Assembly (NCBI GenBank): GCA_016858145.1
Contig: JAEHOE010000003.1
Location: forward strand, 186,001-250,000
DNA: 64,000 bases
Origin: Edaphochlamys debaryana
Taxonomy: Eukaryota > Chlorophyta > Chlorophyceae > Chlamydomonadales
Direction: 5' to 3'
Both the position numbers and the translations under genes were made by a program. This document shows, one piece after another, positions 22,480-30,425 of this stretch. The notes beneath the pieces were generated by a model that saw nothing but the letters and a program-made list of their open reading frames with translations, was not told the DNA's origin and searched no databases. Each line of letters begins with the position of its first letter. The stretch's first letter is position 1.

Positions 22480-25310
22480 CATCCCCCGCTCAATGCCCCG
22501 CCCCCACCCCGCCTGGCCGAACCTAAATTCCACGTCCACCCTTCCCTTCGAAGACCGCTGTCTGCCGTCTCCATCCAGCCTCTGCCGCCCCCAACCCGGC
22601 CTCTGCCGCCCCCGTCCCCGCCACCCCCACCTCAACCCCCGCCGCGGGAGTCCCCTCTCAGCCCTCCCCTTCGTAGATCGCTCTCTGACGCCCCCACCCC
22701 GCCTCTGCCACCCCAAGCCCCGCCTCGGGGGCCCCCTCTCCGTCCTCCCCATCGTAGATTACTTTCTGCCGTCTCACCCAGTCTCTGCCGCCCCCGTCCC
22801 TGCCGCCCGCGCCGCGAGCCCGCCTCGGGAGTCCCCTCTCCAACCTCCCCTCCGTGGATCGCTCTCCGCCGCCCCCACCCTGCCACCCGCGCCTCAACCC
22901 CCGCCTCGCGAGTCCCCTCTCCACCCTTCCCTTCGTAGATCGCTCTCTGCCGCCCCCTCCCGGCCTCTGTCGCCCCCACCCGGCCTCTGCTGCCCCCGTC
23001 CCCGGCGCCCCCGCCTCAACCCCCGCCGCGGGAGTCCCCTCTCAGCCCTCCCCTTCGTAAATCGCTCTCTGGCGCCCCCACCCCGCCTCTGCCGCCCCAA
23101 GCCCCGCCCCTGTTACCCGAAGCACCGCCTTGGGAGTCCCTTGTCCGCCCTCCCCTTCGTAGATCGCTCTCTGCCGCCCCCACCCGGCCTCTGCCGCCCC
23201 CGTCCCTGCCGCCCCTGCCTCATTCCCCGCCTTGACGCTGCCCTGTCCACCCTCTTCTTCGTAGATCGCTCTCTGCCGCCTCCGTCCTTGGCGCCCCCGC
23301 CTCACGCCCCGCCTCGGGAGTCCCCTCTCCATCCTCCCCATCGTAGATCGCTCTCTGCCGCCCCCTCCCTGCCTCCGCCGCTTCCGTCCCCGGCGCCCCC
23401 GCCTGAAGCCCCGCCTCTACCGTCCCCTCTCCACCCTCCCATCCGTAGATCGCCCTCTACCGCCCCCACCACGCCGCAAACCACTGAGCTGCGCTGCAGT
23501 CAAGGCTTGCCCCTTTTTTATATTTCAAGGGCGATCTCCAAGTGGGACATGGGGAAGCGCAGGGGTCAGAAGCACAGGGGTCAGAAGCCACAGGGGGGCC
23601 GCGGGGCTGCCAGGGCGTCGCTTCGGGCACGTATGTCGAAGCGAAGCGAGCGCGGCTGCGGCTGTGCCGGAGCTTTGGGACCCGCGACTAGGAGTCGCAA
23701 CTACCTTTCCGATAAGCAATCTAATAGCATAGAGTTCGATAGCAACACGAACCGGGAAGACCTCGTCCCGGCCTGGTCTGGACCTTGTCCCGGCGCGTCC
23801 TCAAGCTTAAGTGCATTCCAATATGGGGCTACCAGCATTCGGCACTCCATACCTGCAGCATGTCCGTCTGCCTAACAACAGAAGCCTACTATTAAAACCG
23901 AGAGAAGTGAGGAGCGTCCGAGACGCGAAGGCATTGGCGTAGCCTCGTTTCCCCCCCTGGCGGGGGAAATCGGGGCAAGCCAACGCCGCCTTGAGAGTCC
24001 CCTGTCCGCCCTTTCCTTCGTAGATCGCTCTCTGCCGCCCCCTCCCGGCCTCTGCCGCGCCCAGCCCCCACCCGGCCTCTGCCGCCCCCGTCCCCGGCGC
24101 CCCCGCCTCAAGTTCCGCCTCGGGAGTCCCCTCTCCACCTCCCCTTCGTAGATCGCTCTCTGCCGCCCTCACCCGCCTCTGCCGCCCCCACCCCGCCCCT
24201 GCCACCCCAAGCACCGCCTTGGGAGTCCCTTGTCCGCCCTCCCCATCGTAGATCGCTCTCTGCCGCCCCCACCCGGCCTCTGCCGCCCCCGTCCCTGCTG
24301 CCCCCGCCTCATTCCCCGCCTTGGCGCTGCCCTGTCCGCCCTCTTCTTCGCAGATCGCTCTCTGCCGCCTCCGTCCTTGGCGCCCCCGCCTCACGCCCCG
24401 CCTCGGGAGCCCCCCGTCCACCCTCCCATCCGTAGATCGCTCTCTGCCGCCCCCAGCCCCCCACCCGGCCTCTGCCGCCCCCACACGGCCTCTACCGCCC
24501 ATAGCCCCGCCTCGAGAGTCCCTTCTCCACCCTCCCCTTCGTAGTTCGCTCTCTGCCGTCCCCAGCCCCCCACCCGGCCTCTGCCGCCCCCGTCCTTGGC
24601 GCCTCCGCCTCACGCCCCGCCTCGGGAGCCCCCTCTCCACTCTCCCCTCCGTAGATCGCTCTCTGCTGTCCCCTACCCGGCCTCTGCCGCCCCCGTCCCG
24701 ATCGCCCCCGCCCCAAGCCTTGAGAGTCCCTGTCCGCCAGCCCCTTCGTAGAACGCTCTCTGCCGCCCCCTCCCTGCCTCTGCCGCCCCAAGCCCCGCCT
24801 CGCGAGTCCCCTCTCCACCCTCCCCTTCGTCGATCGCTCTCTGCCGTCCCCTCCCAGCCTCTGCCGCCCTCACCCGGCCTCTGCCGCCCCCGTCCCCGAA
24901 CCCACCTCTGCCGCCCCAAGCCCCGCCTTCGGAGTCCCCTTTCCGCCCTCCCCTTCGTAGATCGCTCTCTGCCGCCCCCACCCGGCCTCTGCCGCCCCCA
25001 CCCCGCCCCTAACACCCCAAATCCCGCCTTGAGAGTCCCATGTCCGCCTTCCCCTTCGTAGATTCCTCTCTACTGCCTTTTCCCGGTCTCTGCCGCCCAC
25101 ACCCCTTCCGCCCCCGCCCCGAGCCCTGCATCGGGAGTCCCCTGTCCACTCGTGTCCACCCTGCCCCCCCCCTACATTGATCTCTGCCGCTGCCGCCCCA
25201 GCCTGGCCGTCCCCACCCCTAATGCCGCCTTGAGGGTGCGTTGCCCGCCCTCCCCTCCATAGATCGCTGTCGGCCGCTGCTGCCTCACCCCTGCCGCCCC
25301 CGCCCCACTC
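22480..25310. repeat. Large C-rich minisatellite with stepped monomer length
   Basis: About 25 diverged copies of a unit built around CCCCTTCGTAGATCGCTCTC, followed by C-rich CCTCTGCCGCCCC blocks and a GGGAGTCCCCTCTCC block. Distances between successive GTAGATCG anchors are about 80, 101, 81, 122, 102, 102, 82 and 102 bp in the left part and 128, 100, 102, 82, 109, 110, 97, 81, 128 and 101 in the right part, so many copies differ by whole extra 20-21-bp sub-blocks. The array is interrupted at about 23478-23984. Because 81 and 102 are multiples of three, long open frames occur on both strands; I do not treat them as genes. Confidence 0.85.
23504..23981 (-). repeat. GGCTTGCCCC-ended dispersed repeat inserted in the minisatellite
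   Basis: Reverse-oriented copy of the family seen at 39-309. Its ends are GGCTTGCCCC and GGGGCAAGCC, and the shared outer sequence (rc of GACTGCAGCGCAGCTCAGTG) lies at 23482-23502. The interior is much less C-rich than the surrounding array, which resumes immediately after 23984. It contains no recognisable gene. Confidence 0.55.
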
Positions 25311-25755
25311 CCGGCGTTCTGCCCCCGCCACGTCTCACTCCTGGCGAGCTGCCGTACGGCAACCGGCATAGTCCCGTCCACAGCGCTGCCGCTGGCATGA
25401 AGTGTCAGCTAGGTGCCGCCCTGCCGCACTGCCGCTCGCGCCATGTTCGGCATGCCGAATTCGGTACGCACCCATGCCGCCACCCGGCGCCTTCGCGCAA
25501 GAGCTGCGCTGACGCTGAGACGCAAAGTGCACAGCGAATTCGTTGGGCGATGAGGCGCACAGCGCGGAACGCGCGTTGTTCCGGCTGCCGAGGAGCGACT
25601 GGGCGCGATGCCGCAAGCCGAAAAGTGCTTACATGCGGCGCGCTCGAACCCGCGACAAAATACTTTTCTGGCCACCCTGCCGCATAGCGCTGCCGCTATC
25701 CGCAAAACGTCTTATGATAAAAGCGCAGCGCGAAAACTACGGGTCCACAGACAAA
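25311..25755. other. Unassigned sequence between minisatellite and LINE remains
   Basis: No gene recognised. It contains recurring GCGCAGCG-type words and a CTCGAACCCGCG string near 25648, but I could not fold a tRNA around it. It may be decayed mobile-element sequence. Confidence 0.3.
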
Positions 25756-25802
25756 GACCCTGGTGGTTGGGTGCTGGCAGAGCACCGTCAGGCCGAGGAG
25801 GC
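25756..25802 (+). repeat. 47-bp perfect direct repeat, left copy
   Basis: Starts GACCCTGGTGGTTGGG and ends GGCCGAGGAGGC. It is identical to 28414-28460, 2.66 kb away. The pair brackets all the LINE-derived fragments. It is too long for a normal LINE target-site duplication, so it is more likely shared element sequence (for example a 3' terminus) or a recombination trace. Confidence 0.75.
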
Positions 25803-25859
25803 TGCCACTGTAACACACTACTACTGGACAAAGACCACCGCCCTCTCCGCCGCGCAGCC

Positions 25860-26136
25860 CTCCTCCGCCCACCATCCCTGCCCTTGCGGACGCCGCCGGC
25901 CGCCTCATCACTGACCCTGCCCGCCTCCCCTCCATCGTGGCTGATTTCTGGGCTGCCATCGGTGCCCCGCCCTCCGACCTTGCCCCCTCCGACCGGGCCG
26001 CCGTTCTCGCCGCCCTCGCCGCCCGTACGCCCGCCTTCCCCGCCGATGAAGTGTCCCGTGTGGGAGACTCCGAGGTGTCTGCTGTGGAGGTTCTGGCTGC
26101 GCTGCGCGGCACCAAGCCTGGCCGAGCCCCAGGATC
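25860..26136 (+). pseudogene. LINE ORF2 fragment, region just before the RT domain
   Basis: The frame reads LADAAGRLITDPARLPSIVA, then an acidic/Ala-rich stretch, then VLAALRGTKPGRAPG. This is the typical lead-in of a LINE reverse transcriptase, where KxGxAPG is normally followed by x-DGIP. The frame is lost right at the APG, where the 187-bp tandem repeat begins. It is a broken, inactive remnant. Confidence 0.7.
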
Positions 26137-26540
26137 GGGGAGCATTGGCATGCATGCGAGGGTCTTGACTCATGGATCCTGGTTTGGCGCGGTCACTCTG
26201 GCCCTTGGTAGCTCAAGACCGTGAGTGCACTTGCCGACGCCCCAGCTTGGCCTGTCCCTCGCTCCATCCCCTCTAGCCCGCATCCTGCTCCGCAGCACCC
26301 CACCGCCGCCACAGCCCCAGGATCGGGGAGCATTGGCATGCATGCGAGGGTCTCGACTCGTGGATCCTGGTTTGGCGCGGTCACTCTGGCCCTTGGTAGC
26401 TCAAAACCGTGAGTGATCCTGCCGACGACGCCCCAGCTTGGCCTGTCCCTCGCTCCCCTCTAGCCCGCACCCGGCCCCGCAGCACCCCACCGCCGCCACA
26501 GCCCCAGGATCGGGGAGCATTGGCATGCATGCGAGGCCGC
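26131..26540. repeat. 187-bp tandem repeat, about 2.2 copies
   Basis: AGGATCGGGGAGCATTGGCA occurs at 26131, 26319 and 26506, spaced 188 and 187 bp. The unit includes GCATGCATGCGAGG and ends in CCGCCACAGCCCC. Copies differ by a few substitutions and small indels. It sits exactly where the LINE reading frame breaks. Confidence 0.8.
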
Positions 26541-26603
26541 GTCGTGCCGCCCCATCACCCTCCTCTGTACGGACTACCGCCTCCTCGCAAACTGCCGCTG
26601 ACT
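26541..26603 (+). pseudogene. LINE RT fragment (RPITLL..DYRLLA motif)
   Basis: The frame starting in this stretch reads SCRPITLLCTDYRLLANC and then hits a stop. RPI-LL-DYR-LA is a hallmark of LINE reverse transcriptases, located downstream of the DGIP block. It lies on the plus strand, the same as the fragment at 25860-26136, but the sequence that should lie between them is missing here and appears inverted at 27080-27252. Confidence 0.65.
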
Positions 26604-26762
26604 GTTGTGCGACGTCCAGGGGATCAGCATCCGGCAACCTGGCCCGGACCTATCCTCTTGTTCGCTGCGCTATCCCGCACTACAAGTTGGTAGCGGTGAT
26701 CCTGGCGTGGGGTCCCAGCAGTCCCAACGCTAGGCGTGACGCGCAGCTTGCGAGCAGCAGCA

Positions 26763-26834
26763 CTAGATTGTGATACCCTCGGCAATGGCGTCCTCGAGCT
26801 CATAGTCCAGCGGCTCCTCGTTCTCAAGCGACAT
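26763..26834 (-). CDS. Small 23-residue frame, possible captured first exon
   Basis: The frame starts MSLENEEPLDYELEDAIAEG and stops three codons later. It is strongly acidic and, unlike the surrounding LINE debris, looks like the N-terminus of an ordinary protein. A GAGGGTATCA context near its end could be a splice donor. The sequence upstream on the minus strand (26835-26960) is less GC-rich and resembles a 5' UTR. I do not recognise the parent gene. It may be a transduced or retro-copied first exon, or a chance frame. Confidence 0.3.
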   Translation of the reverse strand: MSLENEEPLDYELEDAIAEGITI

Positions 26835-27079
26835 TTTGCACGCAACCAGCGTCCCGCTACCACTTGATGTGCTAGTTGCTTGCAAGAGAATCGTGTGCAA
26901 AAGAGAGAAGCGATAGATACACTCGTCCGAGTTGGGCGGGGTCGATAGACTCCATGATTGCAGCGGCGCAAGGCCAGAAGACTGCGCAGCTCAGTGCCGT
27001 ACAGTACCACGAACCACCAATGAGAGGCGGCCCGAGGCCCGCACAACCGACACGCGCCCAGATGGCGCGCCGTGATAGT

Positions 27080-27252
27080 GCTGTACGGGAGCCCTTGCCT
27101 TTGTAGATCACCGTGATGACGCCCTTAAGGAAGTGGGTGGGGGTGCGTTGGAGACGGCCGATGGCGGTGAAGACGCGGGCAAGGATGCGGGAGAAGGGGA
27201 CAGAGAAAGCTTTGTACAGGTCGGCAGGGATGCCGTCCCAGCCAGGGCTCCG
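27080..27252 (-). pseudogene. Inverted LINE RT fragment (DGIPADLYKAF block)
   Basis: Minus-strand frame reads SPGWDGIPADLYKAF, then about 30 residues, then VITVIYKGKG. These are the opening motifs of the LINE reverse-transcriptase domain. This block is exactly what is missing between the plus-strand pieces at 25860-26136 and 26541-26603, and it faces the plus-strand C-terminal piece beginning at about 27250. Confidence 0.7.
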
Positions 27253-28412
27253 CACAACACTGACGTGGCCCCCTCGTGGCTTGCTGCTGCCCACGCCGCC
27301 CTCCAGCCTGGCAGCCCCGCCCCGCCCTCCGTCGACTCCACCGTTGCCCTCCTCCTCCCCCGCCTTGGCTGGCGCCTCTCCGCCGGCACTGCCGTTCCCC
27401 TCCGCGAGTTCACAGTCCGATTCGGCACCTCCCTCCTCCTGGCCGACACTGGGGAGACCCGGCGCATGCACCACATGGCTTACGCCGGTGCTGCCCTTGG
27501 TCTTTCCCCTGCCGCCCCGGAGCCGGCGTCTGCCTACACCCAGCTGAGCGATGCCCTTCGTCGTGTGTGGTCCCGGCTGAAATGGGAGAGTGAGCGCAAA
27601 GAGGTCTTATGGCGCTTAGCGGTTGACGGGGTAGCGATGTTGGGCAATTCGCATCTGCGGGGCTCGGTTCCGGACTCGTGTTGCTGCGGGAACTTCCCTG
27701 GGGCTGGTGATTCGCCCGGGTCTCCCCGCACCCACCACTTCTGGGCCTGCCCTGTAGCCCACGCCCTCCTCACTGACATTTCTCTTGAAGCTGGGTGCGC
27801 TGTGTCACGTGCGGACTTGTGGTTGCTGACTTCGCCGAACCCGGCACGCGTTCAGGGGTGTGTATGGGATGTGGTGTGCCTTGCGGTGTTGACTGCGCTG
27901 GAGTCTGCGCGTCGGTACCAGCATGCCCGCTCTCGCCGACCGCATGGCCCCATGACTCTTGCGCGTGCATCTGCTGTGGCCCGTGCTCAGTTTCAATTTC
28001 TTCTTCGTGATTTTGCTGCTCTGGGTGTGCCTGCGAAGGGCTGGGGATCTGTTGGCGCCTTGCATCCTTTCCTGCGCATCTGTGACGGCAAACTACTCAC
28101 CACTATTCCTGAAATTGACCTCTAATACCCTGTCCTGCCTTTTCTTGCTCTGCCGTTTCGGGCCTGGTGTTTGTGTGCGACGCTGCCTGCACGCTGCTTT
28201 TGTGTAGTTTCTGCCTTGGGTGCATAATGCTTGATGTTATCACTGGACTCCCCACTCCCACTGGATCCGGCTCTGCCTTTCGTTGTTGCATCCTGATCTT
28301 GGGATCTCAGTGCCATGGTCCGGCTCCTGACAGTATCGTGTGCTCGCTGTCCTCTGCAGTGTTGCTTGTGTATGCCTGCCCGCGTCCGAACGGTATATGC
28401 GTAGTGGGTCGC
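27250..28412 (+). pseudogene. LINE ORF2 C-terminal part with 3' UTR
   Basis: An open frame runs from the junction at about 27250 to TAA at 28125, about 290 residues. It contains the Cys/His cluster typical of LINE ORF2 C-termini (CCCGNF, then HHFWACPVAH) and long helical basic stretches. It has no start and no reverse-transcriptase core. Sequence from 28126 to 28412 is T-richer and probably the element's 3' UTR, ending at the right 47-bp repeat. It is a dead remnant, possibly of the same element as the fragments to its left. Confidence 0.7.
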
Positions 28413-28413
28413 T

Positions 28414-28460
28414 GACCCTGGTGGTTGGGTGCTGGCAGAGCACCGTCAGGCCGAGGAGGC
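28414..28460 (+). repeat. 47-bp perfect direct repeat, right copy
   Basis: Identical to 25756-25802. It directly follows the presumed LINE 3' UTR, which suggests that the repeat is the 3' terminal sequence of this LINE family, with the left copy belonging to an earlier insertion. Confidence 0.75.
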
Positions 28461-30425
28461 CGAGTAGAGCGCGACGCGAGCCGAGTGGGCCCTCCGCTCT
28501 CTCTTCTTCTACGCTTCGCTCCGCTCTCTGCCGAGAGCTCCGCTCCGCTCCGCTTCCGAGGAGCTACGGGAACGATGCACAAGCTTGCAGTATGAGCTTG
28601 ACCCTCAGACCCGTCGACGGGCACACAGGCCCTTGTAAGTAATGACAGAAGCGAGCGCATCAGTGCTGTGGGTCCCTAGTTCAGGCCTTTGGCCGAAGAC
28701 AGCCTGGGGTCAGACCATTTCCTTGCCCGAGCAGCGCCCAACTTTGGCCGCCAGAAAGCTCTGCAAGGCCCAGGCTGGTCAGCCCCTTCACCAGACTAGC
28801 AGGTAGCACTACATGGAGCGGCATGGCCAAAGCGTTTGGCACAGTTGGCAACGCGCGGATGTCCAACGTGGCTCCGGGTCAGGCAAGGATGAGGTCAAAC
28901 TCGTCAAAGCAGCCCTGAAAGCAGTGACCGGCGGCAGGCGGGACAACGCGGGATTGTTCGACGTGGCGCGGGACCCGTGGGGGCCAAGTGGGGGCGTGGT
29001 GCGGGAGCCAGGAGGCGAAGGCCATTGCACGACACCGGGATGTGGCGCAGAGGATAGCGCTTCAGGAGTAGTGCCCTAGTGAGCTCCTGCGGCAAGCTGC
29101 GAACAACAATTCGGCTGGTCGGGAGTTCGGACATGGTCGGGTGTATGGCAAGGCCGCAAGTGGGCATACCGAGACAAGTCAATCGGCCCGTTTCCGGCGC
29201 ACCTTGCAGTGCGAGGTGGTGCGACTGCCTTGCCAACACGTTCGCGTAGGGTCGATAAGTTTCCCCGCTCCCCCGGGGCGTGGCCGCGTGGATGCAAGGT
29301 GCTACCGCCCCCGCCAGGGATCAGCCCGCAAACAGCGAGGGCCTGTGAGACGCACACGTGCAATCAAGAGCACACCGAAACCAATGCCCAATGCCCTTGC
29401 TCTGAAGACCTCCTCGTCCCCTCCTGCATCACAAACGCTCTCCTTGTCCCCTATCCTCACACCAGACATCACTCGACTCATACACGAGCCATAGCTCGCC
29501 TTATCTTCTGTTCTTATCGCCTCATGCATCTGGTGCGGTAGTTGCAACACTTTGCACTTGCCGGACTCGATGGTCCATCGTCTAAGTTAAGGTCTTGGCG
29601 AAGGCAAACATATTATCTGGCCGGGATTAATGGCCGGGTGCGAGCCCGCGTGCCGTGGTGCGGGCTGGTGGTGGAGAGGGGTTGAGGGCTGCACGGAGCC
29701 AGACTCGAACATTGGGCCCCCTGGGGGGGACCACGGGGCTCAGCCCTTTCCCTGCCTTCGGGCAGCCACCCTTGTCTGTTCTTGGCCTTGGATGCGGACT
29801 TGGAAACGAGTCTGCAGGCTTTGCCCTGATCCTCGTCCAGGACAAGAGTGGCTCGCCAAGCCATACCAGTGAGAGTCCTCATGGAGGCTCGCCAGCAGCC
29901 AGGTGCAGCCCAAAGCCGTCCCATCCGCTTCACCAGCCGCACGCAGCGCAGGGCAATGGCCCGCACGGCGCAGGGCCACAACGCCCCCGGCTTCCCTCCT
30001 CTCCCGCACCGTCTCGTCTGCCTGTTCGCCCCGTTCCCCACATCAAAACGCACCGCAAGTGCTCACAACACTCACCCTGCTCACTCTCTCAACCTCGCTG
30101 CCCTGCACGTCGCACGCCGTGCCCGGGCCCAACATGGGCTCTCGCGAGACCCGACCGCTCCATAGCAGCAGCACCTCACAAAACCAGAGCTGAGGCCGAA
30201 CAACTACCACACCGGCCCCAAGCGCTGTCAACAGTGGCCCACTCCCAACCGACTGCTCATCTATTGGACCCGCACAATTGTAGCCAAAGAAGGAAAGCAG
30301 GAGTGTCCTCCCCAATACCAGCCCGCCGCAAGATGCACGGCGTACGCTTGACACCGGATTCCGTGCTCGGTGACACATGGCAAGGAGTAGCCACCAGGCC
30401 GCCTGTGCCGCAACCAAGGCGCGGC
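28461..30425. other. Intergenic region downstream of the PRR gene
   Basis: About 2 kb without a gene I can support. It holds a short pyrimidine/CGCTCCGCT-rich stretch (28490-28560), one copy of a dispersed repeat (28965-29075), and otherwise unstructured sequence with frames broken on all strands. The rightmost few hundred bases are probably the 3' UTR of the minus-strand PRR gene. Confidence 0.4.
28965..29075. repeat. Dispersed repeat, also in a PRR intron (33715-33830)
   Basis: Shares ACGTGGCGCGGG, then GGCCATTG, then GGCGCAGAGGATAGCGCT and CAGGAGTAGTGC with 33715-33830 in the same order and orientation. The copies differ by substitutions and short indels. No coding potential seen. Confidence 0.65.

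Noticed and set aside
22400..23875. 491-codon plus-strand Pro/Arg-rich frame as a hydroxyproline-rich matrix protein gene
   Set aside because: It follows the minisatellite period and has no signal peptide, no plausible introns and an equally long frame on the other strand. The repeat explains it better.
25640..25670. Possible tRNA T-arm around CTCGAACCCGCG
   Set aside because: Neither strand gives a paired T stem, and no D or anticodon arm fits at the right spacing.
27253..27474. Extension of the minus-strand LINE RT fragment as Glu/Gly-rich coding sequence
   Set aside because: This part is the exact reverse complement of the plus-strand LINE C-terminal coding region, so the real minus-strand homology ends at the junction near 27252.
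29613..30053. 146-codon minus-strand frame downstream of the PRR gene
   Set aside because: Basic, low-information composition, overlapping frames on the other strand of similar length, no domain and no splice structure.
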